A stretch of DNA of 64,000 bases, taken from assembly GCA_008729055.1 (NCBI GenBank), contig SDUX01000003.1:1612001-1676000 (forward strand). The letters are read 5' to 3'. The DNA comes from Pyropia haitanensis. Its lineage: Eukaryota; Rhodophyta; Bangiophyceae; Bangiales; Bangiaceae. A model generated the notes under the pieces. The model made no database searches, was not told where the DNA came from, and saw only the letters and a program-made list of their open reading frames with translations. Below are positions 22,623-33,513 of this stretch, piece after piece (position 1 is the first letter of the stretch; every line of letters starts with the position of its first letter). The position numbers were made by a program, and so were the translations under genes.

Positions 22623-23105
22623 ATGGATGTAGCCAGGTGCCCAGCTACTGCCAGCAGCACGCCTAACATGAGCACCGTTAGGGCCAACGACGCCAATGCT
22701 GAGTTCCCCACCGCCGTGACAGCAGCGGAAGTCACCGCGGCCAACGCTGTCGTGACCGCTGCGGACAAGTACGTCATGTTGGCGATTGGCGACGACGTGC
22801 GCGAGGCGGACACCGTGGTGCAGTCGCGCCTGGACGTTGCTTCCAAGGTGGTCGGCGCCGTCCTCGAGCACTACGCGAAGGTACGGTGCGCCGCGAGGGG
22901 AGGCAAGTTTGAACCTTGCAGCATCCAGCAGGCTGTACTGAACGGCGTCCTTGCGGGTGCGCTACGGGGATACACTGCTGCGATAGGCCGACCCAACCAT
23001 CTGTTTCTCAGAGGTGTGAAGGACTGGGAGAGCCAGTCGGCGGAGAAGACGTTCCGGACGGTGATGGCAGCCTATGCAGTCGTCGGGATGCGGTCAAGCA
23101 CGTGA
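22623..23105 (+). CDS. Small protein of unknown function
   Basis: 160 aa from ATG 22623, directly after a pyrimidine-rich leader (22563-22620), which supports this start. The composition is balanced, unlike the by-product frames: Ala/Val-rich helical text (TAAEVTAANAVVTAADKY), then a middle with Cys and Gln, and a C-terminal part with RPNHLFLRGVKDWESQSAEK. No signal peptide or membrane segment is seen. A GTACGG at 22880 resembles the donor used in the glutathione peroxidase, but no well-spaced acceptor follows and the frame reads through, so I leave it unspliced. I do not recognise the family. Confidence 0.5.
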   Translation: MDVARCPATASSTPNMSTVRANDANAEFPTAVTAAEVTAANAVVTAADKYVMLAIGDDVREADTVVQSRLDVASKVVGAVLEHYAKVRCAARGGKFEPCSIQQAVLNGVLAGALRGYTAAIGRPNHLFLRGVKDWESQSAEKTFRTVMAAYAVVGMRSST

Positions 23106-24084
23106 GGAGTACCTGCGACATAGCAGCGCGTATGGTGTGACTCGGCACCGTTTGGTATGGCGTACGTCTGCTCTTGTTTAGTGTTCTCGGAAAGAGGCGC
23201 ACTGGACAAGCTGGAGCGGTCAAAGAGGGACGGATTGGCTGAGGAATCGCTCAATAAGTTGTTTGCAGAACCCACGATCTGATTTCAAGTTCCCTGCGCT
23301 ATGTGTACTTTTCGTCACAAGTTTCATATTTTCGTCGCTCTCTCCATATTGACTCAGGATGTTTGGTCGACAGCTGCAAGCGATGGGTGCTGTTCTACCT
23401 CTCGGATCGGGAGGCGCAGACTCCGACGGTGGATATGCCGGGGGCGCCTGCGGGAGGCCGCGTCGTTCACGGCTCGTGACGCACGCGCGCTTTATGTTGC
23501 AACCCGCCGCTCAAAGCTGCCCTTCCTCCACCGCTTGAGGCACGTCGGTCATGTTTCGCACCTTCCCCTATGTTCAGCCCCGGCTGCGCGCATCGAAAAT
23601 CTTTTTGGTGGGCCTATGGGGCGCCCGTAGTTGTGAGCGGACGAGCACTGCTCTTCTCTGTTCGCTGCGTGTCACCCCGGTGTGCTGGACGGGTTGAGAT
23701 GCACCTCCTTGCTGAAACCACACCATCCCAGATCCCGTGCAGTCTCACTTTTGGCATCTTTTGGGTTGAACAGCCGTCAGTTTGATATACACGTGGCACG
23801 AAGTTCCAGTTGCCTTCGCAGTCGGGGTGTGCGTGGGTCGCGACTCGCACCACTGGCGTCAGCGCCAGCAACGAGAAGGTTTCCCTGCGCACGCACATGC
23901 CACTGCAGCGGCCGACAACGCCGCCCCCACTGCGTTCGGTACGTTTCTGCCGTCGACTAGTCGCGCTTCACTGTGTCATCGCGCCGCGGCAGCTGTCCGA
24001 GCGGGGTTCTGGACAAGCCTAGCCGCTTCGCCTCCCACTCCCACCGCGCGCTTCGGCTTTGCCCCACGGCCATTCCTCCCCGCC
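23106..24084. other. Intergenic, nothing recognised
   Basis: Average-composition sequence between the small gene and VPS36. Short frames such as 23301-23630 (+) show no family resemblance. The last part leads into the CT-rich leader of VPS36. Confidence 0.4.
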
Positions 24085-24151
24085 GCCGCCCCCCCATCTT
24101 CCCCCACCTCTCCCTCCCCTCCTCTGCCCCTGCCTCTACTTGCTTCTCTCC
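24085..24151 (+). promoter_or_regulatory. Pyrimidine-rich leader of VPS36
   Basis: About 65 bases, almost all C and T (CCCCCACCTCTCCCTCCCCT and similar), ending directly at ATG 24152. The same kind of tract precedes the starts at 11421, 22623, 48367 and 53595 (+) and at 28674, 44675 and 52935 (-). Confidence 0.5.
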
Positions 24152-25585
24152 ATGGACGGCTTTCGCAAGATCAGTCTCACCCCCGGTGGCGCGCCCGCCC
24201 TCCTCCCCGCGGAGCGCGTCACCCTCGTCACCACCCCCTCCGTGTCGGTCTTTGCGTCGCGCGCCAGCGAGGGCCGCGGCGACACGCCCTACGCGGGCGG
24301 CACGCTGACGCTCACCACCCACCGGTTGATCTGGTCGTCCCCCCCCGTGGCGGCGGCGCTGCCGCTGGCCACCCTCCGGCCCGCCACCCTCGCCGACGGC
24401 AGCAGCCTCCGGACGGCGCGGCTGGTGGTAGGCACCCACGCGCACGGGGAGGTGCGGTTTGTGTTTGAGCGGCGGCGGGAGCGGGGCGCGCTCGCCGACG
24501 CGCTCGCGGCGGCCCTGCGCGAGCGCCCGTGGGCGGCGGCGGCGGCCGCCGCCGCCGCCGCCACGGCTCGCAAGGACGCGGCGTTGCGCGATGAGGTGGC
24601 CGCCGCGGGCGCAACGGTGGGCGTGGCGGGGCTGCTCGCGCGGGAGCGCGCCAAGACCGCCGCGCGCGGCGCGACGATTGCGGGCGCGTTCCAAGACTTG
24701 GACGCGCTGATGAGCAAGGCGGGGGAGCTGGTCGAGCTGGCCGCTCGCTTCAAGGCCGCTGGCGTGGCTGGGGGGGGGGGTACCCCCGCTAGCGGCGGCG
24801 GGGCGGGAGACTCGTTGGCCGGGGGGGGGGACGTGTGGGACATGATGGACGACCTCGGCATCGCGTCGCCAGTGACCAAGGCGACCACCACCGGCGGCCG
24901 CCGCGGCCGCAGCAAGGAGAAGCAGTACCACATTGCACTGGCGCGGCAGCTGGTGGACTTTTTGATGGGCGCTGCTGCGGTGCCCGCCGCGGGCGCCGCC
25001 GCGGGCGCGGTGGGCTGGACGCCCGGCGTCAGCGGCGGCGGCGGCGGTGCGGGGCGTGGCCCCGCTTCGGCGGCGGCAGCAGCGGCTGTGGCGGGTGCGT
25101 CGAGCCCTCTGGCGCGCGCCGGCGGCGTCCTCACCCTCCCCGATGTCTACTGCCTGTACAACCGGGCGCGGCGGAGCGCGGACCTGGTCACCCCCGACGA
25201 CCTGGTGGCGGCGGTGGACCAGTTTGAGCGCCTCGGCCTGCCTGTCCGGCGGGTCACCCTCCCCGGCGGCGTCGCGGCGGTCGAGGCGGGCGCGCTCCGC
25301 GGCACCGCCGCGGCGGCGGCCGCGCTGCGCGACCGCGCCGCCGCCGCGGCGGGCGGCTCGCTTGGCGTCCTCGATGTGGCCGCCGTCGCGGGGGGGGGTG
25401 GCGGGGAGGGCCTCCCGCCCGCCGTCGCGCGGGAGATGCTCGAGGCGGCGGAAGCGCGCGGCGCGCTGTGCCGCGACGTGGGCGGCTGGGGGGAGGTGCG
25501 GTGGTACCCCAACCGGTTTGCCGAGCCAGGCTGGGGGGGGGCGGGGGGGGACGGCGGCGGCGGGAGGGGGCTCCCCGCGCGCTGA
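24152..25585 (+). CDS. VPS36: VPS36, ESCRT-II subunit
   Basis: 477 aa, intronless. VPS36 binds ubiquitin and phosphoinositides on endosomes and, with VPS22/SNF8 and VPS25, forms ESCRT-II for sorting cargo into multivesicular bodies. Residues 1 to about 130 fit a GLUE/PH-like domain (SVFASRASEGRGDTPYAGGT, then LTLTTHRLIWSS and EVRFVFERRRE). A central helix-rich linker contains AGAFQDLDALMSKAGELVEL. The C-terminal half matches the tandem winged-helix EAP30 region (YHIALARQLVDFL, VLTLPDVYCLYNRAR, LVTPDDLVAAVDQFERLGLPV, ending near RWYPNRFAEPGW). Gly/Ala inserts separate these parts. No zinc fingers of the yeast NZF type are seen. ATG 24152 is taken rather than upstream in-frame ATGs because it ends the CT-rich leader. 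Confidence 0.88.
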   Translation: MDGFRKISLTPGGAPALLPAERVTLVTTPSVSVFASRASEGRGDTPYAGGTLTLTTHRLIWSSPPVAAALPLATLRPATLADGSSLRTARLVVGTHAHGEVRFVFERRRERGALADALAAALRERPWAAAAAAAAAATARKDAALRDEVAAAGATVGVAGLLARERAKTAARGATIAGAFQDLDALMSKAGELVELAARFKAAGVAGGGGTPASGGGAGDSLAGGGDVWDMMDDLGIASPVTKATTTGGRRGRSKEKQYHIALARQLVDFLMGAAAVPAAGAAAGAVGWTPGVSGGGGGAGRGPASAAAAAAVAGASSPLARAGGVLTLPDVYCLYNRARRSADLVTPDDLVAAVDQFERLGLPVRRVTLPGGVAAVEAGALRGTAAAAAALRDRAAAAAGGSLGVLDVAAVAGGGGGEGLPPAVAREMLEAAEARGALCRDVGGWGEVRWYPNRFAEPGWGGAGGDGGGGRGLPAR

Positions 25586-25934
25586 ACACCCGCCGCGTGC
25601 CCTTGCCGCTCGCGTGTGCCCATGACCCGACGTCGCCCGGCGTTTGTCGCGCCCCATGACGGGCCCCCGCCCGACGCTTTGCCGCGGCAGCCGTAGCGGC
25701 TCCGACGCCGTGGTCCGTCGATCGGCCTTCGCTAGCTGCTGCACTGCGGGGCGGGGTTCAGTGGGGGGGTGACACTCCTCTCCAATGGGGAACCACCCAC
25801 GCAGACGCGTTACCCTCCGCGACCGCGCCGGTCGCCGCGCGGGTTCAATTTCCCTCCACTTCCCGACACCCTGCCCCCGGCACACCTGGCCGGTACGCCC
25901 TGCGCGGGGTTGGAGGGGAGGAACACGGACGGCC
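25586..25934. other. 3' flank of VPS36
   Basis: GC-rich spacer without a recognisable gene, leading into the tandem duplication. Confidence 0.4.
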
Positions 25935-26440
25935 CCCGTGTGGCGCGCGAGTGGTTGGCGAACGGGGGGAGCCGCTGGTAGGCCGCTGGTGGGTGTCTTT
26001 CCCCCCCCCGAGGCGCTCGGATGGCGGCTGCTGGGGACCCCCGCTCATTCCATCGGCAGACGGCCATCCCCCTGGAGGCGCGCCACCGCGCGCGGGGGGG
26101 GGTGTGCGCACGCTGTCCGAGTGCGGATGCGGTGGTCGGACCTTGGCAGCGGCGGCGGTTGCGGCGGCGGCGGCGACGCCTCCCCCTCCTCTTTTGCGCG
26201 CGCCTCCCGAGCGGTTGGCGGGCGGGAGGTGCCGCTGGCCGGCCGTGGGTGAGCACCTTTCCCCCCCTCGCGGCGCTCGGGTGTCGGCCGCTGGGGGCAC
26301 CCGTTCGACCCGACGGCGGAGGGCCATCACCGCCGGGGCGCGCCGCCGCGCATGCGGGGAGGAGGACGTGCGCACACGCTGTCCGCGGGCGGTCGCGGTG
26401 GTCGTACCTTGGCCGCAGTCGCGGCGGCACCGTCGTCGCC
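25935..26440. repeat. Diverged tandem duplication, about 250-bp unit
   Basis: About 25935-26195 and 26196-26440 align along their length. Shared landmarks in the same order are GAGCGGTTGGCG/GAGTGGTTGGCG, a TTTCCCCCCC run followed by GGCGCTCGG, GCGCGCC near the middle, GCGCACGCTGTCCG/GCACACGCTGTCCG, and GTGGTCG followed by ACCTTGGC. The copies differ at many positions and by small gaps. No conserved frame is evident. Confidence 0.6.
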
Positions 26441-27096
26441 GAGCCCCGCCGTCCGTCCGCGCCCCGTCCCGCGCTGCGCGTTTGTCTCGAGCGCAGCGGC
26501 GCGCGTCGGCGGCCGGCGCTCCCGCCCCGCGGGCCACCGGCCCGGGAGGGGACGCCGCCGTCCCGCCGCGCCTCCCCGGTGGTGGCTGTCTCTGCCGCTG
26601 CCATCGTGGTGCGCTGTTGGAAGGCCCGATGGCCGCGGCCGCCTCGACGCGGACGCTGACCTCCCTCCCCCCCCGTCGCTCCCCCTTCTCATTTCCGCGC
26701 CATCGGCGGAGGGTGTCAGCTGCGGCGAGCGGGAGGGGGAGCGGCGGCGGCCGTGGCGGTGGGGGTGGAGGAGGCCGGAGTGGGCTGTGGCACGCCCTCC
26801 TCCCTCCCCCCCCGCTGCCTCACCCCTCTCGTGACGTCGGGGATTCACGCCTGTCACGGGCCTGAGCGGGTGGCCGCGCGGCCGCGGCTGCGCCCGTCCC
26901 GCCCCCCCCCGCCCCCCCCGCCCCCCTGCCCCCCCGACCACCTCAACCCCACGACGGGCAGTGTGGTTAGCCTGCTGGTCGGTGGGGGGCTGTGCGGGTA
27001 GGGGCGGCCGGGCTCGCCGCTGACGCACCTGCCGGCGTGGACGCCCGCCCGCCCGCCTGCCCGCCATGCGTGCCACATGCCTGCCACACGCGCCCG

Positions 27097-27134
<38 letters not shown>

Positions 27135-27828
27135 TGCGTCTCGTGGCGGCGCCGTGCGTCGTGGGGGGGGGGCGGTGGCCTTTTAGTGTGGGAGGTGGGG
27201 GTGGGGGTGAAGGGGAGCAGGGGTGTGTGTATTGCCGTTGCCCCCCCGTGCTGCGTCGCCGTCGCCCGTCGCCACACCCAGTCTGGCGGCACGCCGCTGG
27301 CGCGCCACGTCTCCTCTACCACCACGCAGTCGTCGTCGGGAGCGGTGGTGGGTGGGAGCGGGCGGGGCGTGCGTCGGGTGGGGCTGGCGCTGGCGCTGGC
27401 GGTGTCTGCGGCGGTGTCGGCTGCGGTGAGGAGCGTGATTATGGCGGCGCCAGCGCTGCAAGGGGGGGGGCGGTTCGAAACTGCGGCGACGTGGGTAGCG
27501 CCCGCCTGTGTTGGCGGGAAACTCAGGGGAGGAGGCATGCGGTGGCGGATGATGAGCATGGTGGGCCCTCGTCCCCAAAGCAGACTGCTGCTCTGTTGTC
27601 TGGACGGCTTGGTGCTCGACATGAGCGGACGCCGCGTTGCACTATCGTGTCAGAGCACCCCGTACACGGCGTGGTGCCGCGGCGCTCACGGACCGGGTGG
27701 ACAGGGGAGAAAAAAGATGGAGTTTCCAAGGATCGTCTCCACGTCCGCCCCGCGTTGAACCACGCAAGTCCTCCTCCACCACGTCCCCCCCCCTCGATGT
27801 AAACGAACGCCTGGCCGCGCCGCCCCCC
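26441..27828. other. GC-rich intergenic region
   Basis: Convergent space between VPS36 and the Cys-rich membrane protein. Open frames in several phases (for example 27066-27758 +) are low complexity or lack consistent codon bias. A CGCCGC microsatellite lies at about 27096-27135. No gene is supported. Confidence 0.4.
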
Positions 27829-28674
27829 CTAGAACCCCCCCCAGTAGTACTGGTTGGGTCTCACCCACCGCCACGAGTCGCACCGCGGCCCGAGCGTCGC
27901 GCAGCAGCTCTCGCTGATAAACGCCGCCGAGCCGCCGAGGCTATGCAGCGACGGGCACCCCTCATAGCAGCACGAGGACCCCCATTGGAAGTAAAACCGG
28001 CTGCACCGCACGCACTCGTACATACCGCCGCTACTCTTGTGGTCCGTCCCCGGCTGCGGCGCGCCCCTCCCCCGGGCCGCGGCGCCCGGCAGGCGCGGCC
28101 GCAGCACCGCGTTGGCCACCGCCTTGGACAGCACCCGCTCGGGCGTGTCCCCGCGGAAGCACCGGAATGCAGTCTTGCCGCACGTGCGCGCCGACGACAA
28201 GCTCCACGCGAGCCGCTCAAAGCGGTCGGCCGCGGCCTGGGTCGCCTTGACGGTGGGGCGCTTGCGGACGGTCCGCCGCCACTTGGCCACCGTCGACGTG
28301 AACTGGCCCAGCCGCATGCACCGATTGGGCGGGCACGCCACCAGGACGGACGCGGCGGAAGCGAGGTCGTCCACGGGAGCCGCCTCTGTCACCGCTGCCG
28401 CCGCTGCGGGCGCCACCGCTGCCTCCGAGAAGACGTCGCGTACAACGTCCACGACGAGGGGAGCCGTGTCACCGGCAGGCGCTGCCACTGCCGGATCGGA
28501 CGCCACAGCCGCCGCCGCCACCGACGCTGCGCCCGTGGCGGCTGCCACTACCGCGACGCCCACCAGCGCCACCACACCCGCCGCGCGAGGCCGCCACCGG
28601 CGCCACCGCCTCGCGACGCCGGCAGGGGCAGAGGCGGCCGCTGCGTCGGCGGCGGGTCTGCCGAAACTCGCCAT
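27829..28674 (-). CDS. Cys-rich single-pass membrane or secreted protein
   Basis: 281 aa, intronless. After a basic N-terminus (ARRWRRWRPR) comes one hydrophobic Ala/Val segment at about residues 31-60, typical of a type II signal anchor or an uncleaved signal. The middle has basic helical text (KWRRTVRKRPTVKATQAA). The last 65 residues hold eight of the Cys, with YECVRCSRFYFQW, SSCCYEGCP and SESCCATLGPRC, and end in a Trp/Tyr/Asn-rich tail. Closely spaced pairs suggest disulfides in the secretory pathway or cell surface. The start follows a minus-strand CT-rich tract (about 28745-28775). No family is recognised. The balanced composition and clean frame make it a real gene. Confidence 0.65.
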   Translation of the reverse strand: MASFGRPAADAAAASAPAGVARRWRRWRPRAAGVVALVGVAVVAAATGAASVAAAAVASDPAVAAPAGDTAPLVVDVVRDVFSEAAVAPAAAAAVTEAAPVDDLASAASVLVACPPNRCMRLGQFTSTVAKWRRTVRKRPTVKATQAAADRFERLAWSLSSARTCGKTAFRCFRGDTPERVLSKAVANAVLRPRLPGAAARGRGAPQPGTDHKSSGGMYECVRCSRFYFQWGSSCCYEGCPSLHSLGGSAAFISESCCATLGPRCDSWRWVRPNQYYWGGF

Positions 28675-31600
28675 CCCGCCAGATGCGGAGGGCAGACCGG
28701 GGAGGGGGGGGGGGGGAGGGGGGGGGGCGGGGGGGTGGTCGCAGCGTCTGGAAGAGAAGAGGAGGAGGCCTGTCGAGGGGGAGGGTCACCACGGCTCGCA
28801 ACCCGCGTCGGAGGTGGGGACGATGACGCCCGGCGCCGCGGCGGGAGCAACGACCCCCGACAACGCGGATGATGCCACCTCGACACCGCGTGTAGGAGCA
28901 GGGAAGGTCGGAGGGCGGTGCAGCCTCCGCACAGCAGGCAGGGCCCGATTGGACGATTGCGGGAAGGGAGCGGGTGGCCGTGCCCGGTGGGGAATGGAGG
29001 GAGGTGGGGGGGCGGCGCCGGTTGTCGGCAGAGCGGTTTGCGCGGCGACAGTGTCGGCGGTGCGGGTGTGTCGCGACGGGTCGAGTACGTCGTTCGCGCA
29101 GTGCCGGCCCCCCTCTTATCCCCACCTCCCCGCTCCCTCCTCCTTCAACACCCTCGCTGCTGCCCACCGCGCGGGCGCAGTGGTCGTCGTTGCGCACGCT
29201 GCGCGCACTGCTCGCGGACGAAGGCGCACCGGCGCGCGCGGCGGGGGGCCCGCGAGCGATGTGCTCCGCCGCGCGCGCGAGCACATTCACCCGCGGCGGC
29301 CCCATCCGACACGTGCCCCCCGCCGCCGCCGCACCCTCCGGGGCGACAGCCAACGGCGGCAGCGAGGTGGGTGGTTTCGTTGGGGGCAGCGGCACCCCCG
29401 ACGAAGCAGTCGCCCCCCACCGACCCCCCTCGCCTATCCCCACCCGCCCCACCCCCCCGCACCGTCGGGGCCGCCCCCAAAAGTGCAGCCCAGCGGCCGC
29501 CAGAAATTAGTGGGAGAGGGGCCGACCAGAGGCGCTGCACGGGAGGCTCCCCCCCCCCCCCCCACTCGCTGCTGCTGCCCCACAGTTGTGAGGGGGGGGT
29601 GGAGGCGGTGCAAAGATACAGTAGAGTGCAAGCGGAAGCGTGCGACGGGGGCTGGCGGCCAACCCCCCCCGCCCCATTGCAGTCAAACCCTTGGTCGGAG
29701 CCTGCCCCAGCAGTCGTCCCGTGAGCCGCCATTGGCTGTCGCACGCGCCGCCAGTGCGGCCGGCTCGTGTGCGGCGCTCGCGGCGCGCTGGGGGTGGCGC
29801 GACGCGTTCCGCCATGCCGGCGGGGAGGCGACGATGCCGCGCGCCGGGAAGGCGGGGGTCCCAAAATTGCAGAAAATGGGTCGGAGCGAGGGACAGCTGT
29901 GGGGACCGACCGCAACGCACCTGAGCCAGATAGCCACAGCGAGGCGGGCCTGTCGGGTCGCATGCCTGCCCCCCCCCCCCCCCCAATTTACCCTCCTCCT
30001 CGGTAGGCGTCCTCGAGAGCTGCCGACAGGGGGATCCTACTGTCGTCTAGCCAGCGTGGGGGGGAGAAGCGGGGCGGTGCCAGCTGGAGCGTCCGCGCTC
30101 GGAGCGGCGGCCACGGCCCGCGCGCGAGATGGTCGACCAGAGCAGTCGTATCGGCTCTGGACCGGGGACCTCCGCCCCGCCCCCCTCCCACCCAGAGTCC
30201 CCATTAGCCTCGCCGCAATGCAGGATCTCCTTGCCTTCGTAGGCAGCCGCCGCCGTGGTGACCATCGTCGTGGCGCCAATCTTGCGGGAAGGTGGCGCGT
30301 TCACAGACCCGTGGAGCGGATGGCGCGAGGATCCAATTGCCGGGGGGTGCGGGGGACGATACGGATTCTCGTATCTGCCAGCCAACCAATGCGAACGAAG
30401 AAAGAACGTGTGCCGTGGCTGGCCGCAGCTCGTGTCACCGGGCCTCGCCGTGGCTAGCCGCAGCTCGTGTCGCCGCGCCTCGCCGTGCCGCGCCTGGCCT
30501 CACGCAGTCGTCTGCCGCGGCGCCCCTCCCGCGGCGGCCACCAACCCCGGCTGGAGGCGCAAGCACGGCGAAGACGGGGTGGGGGTTGACGGGAGACGTG
30601 GGTGGCCGGGCGGGATCAAACGTGGTCACTGGGCACCGGGTCGTGGGAGGGTGCGTCGTCGAATCGATCTGGGTTCGGTGGGAGTGGCCAGGCTCGGATG
30701 TCAGCCAATCATTGGCTCGCTATGCCTCTTTGTCGGCTTGCAGTTGAACGGGAGGTGCCCGCTGTGCCAACGTTGGGGCGATCCCGGTCGGGGCCAGCAC
30801 GACGGTTGGCGCACCGCCAGCGCCGTGCACGGGCCCTACACCCTCGAAGCGCTCTCGTGATGGCCAGCGCTTTGAGTCCGCCGGCCGGGGCATGACAGTC
30901 GACGCCTGGGCGAAGGGTGTCGGCCGACGCCAAAGCCCCCCCTACCTTGCGAGCGGCGTGTGCCCACAGATCGGCCGCCCCACACGGTACGGGCCTGTCC
31001 GCGGTCCGTGGGGAGCCCGAAGGGCGCGTGCCGCGCCATTCAAGTGGCGGTTATTCTTGGTTATCAGAACCCTGTGCTGCATCAGCGGCCACGGGTGGCG
31101 CTGCGTGTCGGCCGCGGCCGCTCCCTTCCACCGGCCCAGACGTACATTTGATACAGCGAGGCTGCGGGGGGGAGGGGCGTCGTTTGCGGAGGGGGCGAGG
31201 ACCAGGCAACGAGGGACTAGGAGCTTCGGCGTTCGTCGACGACATCTTTGTTTAATCCGTTGAAAGACTGTATCACAGGGTCTACGAAGGAGTGTGGAAG
31301 AAATTTTGCAGTAGGGTGCGGCGAGCGGCGCCTCAGCCCGAGCTGTGTGCTTTTCTTCGCCGCGGCTTCTTGCTGCTTGGTTAATCCACACGAGGGGGCC
31401 CGGCCGGCGCTCGCCAATGAGGCTACTCCACCAGGGCCGTTCCCGGCTGGCACGCCGCGGTTGATCGGCGTGGCGCCGACGGTGGGAGACTGCGTGGCCG
31501 TCTCGCCTCTCGCTTCCCCACGACTCATGTCTCTGCCTTGTTGCCGTGGGGTCTCGAGGGACGCGTGGTCGACGGCGGGTTCCGTCTTGTGCACATGCGC

Positions 31601-32652
31601 GGATGCACTGGTGACTTGAGCGAGGTGAGCCAGACGGCGCCACGGCCCGCGGCCGCAGCGAGCGCGCGGGTGGCGCGCCCGGGGGGCTCGACCGGTGGGG
31701 TGTGGTGGGCGCGGTCGTAGGCGGTGACCGTGGGGCTCCCTCCGTTCACCACAGACTTTGGCAAAAGGCCTCCCCTTTCCTTCCTGTGCCCCCGTCCCGC
31801 CCCAGTTCCCCCTCGCGTGTAGGCCGACGACAGAAACGGGTATTGATATGGGCAGGTCGAAGCAGGTGTCCTTACCTCTTCTCGCGGTGGCCGCGAGCAC
31901 CGAAACGTGCGGGTTCAAGGCTGCGGAGCAACGCTGGAGCAGGGCGGGGGCTGCCGCTCTGCCCACATGAGTGACTAGCCAACCGTTTGGGCTGTCTGCA
32001 GACCTGGCCCGCAATGAAGTACTGAAGGTTCTCCCTGGTGGATGTATGGTCAACCGTCAACACGGTGCATGCTGGCCGCAAGGGTCTGTCAACGGATCAC
32101 GGCTGACGCATCTAGGATGGCGGAGTACTGTCATCACATAATTGGACCGGGCATACATTCGATGTGGCCCTTCAGGATGACCTCAACCACTTCGCAAGTA
32201 TACTCGTGCCACACTCCTTCGAAAAGGTCGAATTATACTAGCAACTGGACACGTAAGCCGCGCCCACGGAGGCCAAGAATGGGGACCCGTGCGGGGCTCT
32301 GCAAGACGTAATTCCCTCGTGATTGACGCGTGACGCGCGCCCGTACGCGGCGAAACCGGTGCGACGGGCGGGCGCGGCAGCAATCACAGCGATGACAGTC
32401 TGGCTGCCGACGGCCTGGCGGCCGATGGCCGCTGTTCCGCGGTTGTGCCCGCAACGGGCGACGCAACGGGGAGAGCACGTCGGGACGTACCGAGGTGTTC
32501 CATTCCGTAGCCTACACAGTACGCGGGGGTGGTCGCGGGGCGGTTGGTGCTCACCAGCAACAGACCCGCCCCCTCCCCCTCCCTCGCCGCTCGTCCTCCC
32601 ATCACGCCCCACCTCCCCCCCTCCCCCCCCCCTCCCCTCCCCGAGCACGCCC
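28675..32652. other. Long gene-free region
   Basis: Four kilobases of mixed composition. The longest frames (28037-30457 + and 31217-32053 -) are shadows or lack coding bias, and I recognise no protein. It contains the 35-bp repeat at 30412-30481 and an AT-richer patch at about 31980-32260. Confidence 0.4.
30412..30481 (+). repeat. 35-bp tandem repeat, two copies
   Basis: 30412-30446 and 30447-30481 differ at only three positions. A partial third unit (GCCGTG) follows. Confidence 0.8.
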
Positions 32653-33304
32653 TCACGGATAAAAGGGGCTGCCAAGCCAGGCACTGCTCGCCGTCCCCCC
32701 CCCCCCTCCGCCCCCCTCCGCGGTGGCTGCCCCCCATCCTGACGACGGCGCACCCGCCAGCGTCGGTGCCGCCGCCGCGACGGCGGCGCCCCCTGTGCCC
32801 GCGCCGCCCGCGCCCCCTCGAGGTCCCGCCGGGGGCTGCGCCCCCTGCGCCCCGTCAGACGAGGGCCCCCACGGCGGCAGCGTCCGTCCTCCCGGGCGCG
32901 CCCCCGGCGCCCCCCCCGCCACCCCCCCCGCCCCCCCCCCGTCGGCACGACCTGGCGGCGCGGCGCCGGCCGTCACGGCGGCGGCGCTCCCCCCCGGCGC
33001 ACCCCCGGCGCCCACCGACAGCCCCGCGTAGGCGGGGCTGACGGGCGACGACGACGGCAGGCCGCCATAGCCGCCGGGCAGGCCTGCGCTCCAGTCGCCC
33101 GCACCAAAAGCCGACACGGGGAGGAGGTACGTGGACGGCCCAACGCCGCCGCGGCGGTCGCCGCCGCCACCCCCACCACCGCCACCACCACCACCACCAC
33201 CACCGCCACCGCCGCCACCACCGCCGCCACCACCGCCGCCGCCGCCGCCACCGCCACCCGCCCCGGCACCGGCTGCCGACATGCCCGCGGGGGGGGACAG
33301 CGTC

Positions 33305-33340
<36 letters not shown>

Positions 33341-33481
33341 ACGGGCGGCGGCGCCAGCGGCGGCAGCCGCCCCCCCAGGCTCAGGGGCGGTAGCGGCGCG
33401 GCGGGCGGCGGCGGCAGCGGTCGGCCGCCGCCGCCACCCCCCCCGCTCCCACCACCCGCCGACGTCGGGCCCCCCCCCCCA

Positions 33482-33513
<32 letters not shown>

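Noticed and set aside
27461..27500. tRNA T-arm-like GGTTCGAAAC
   Set aside because: No acceptor stem, D-arm or anticodon arm can be built around it.
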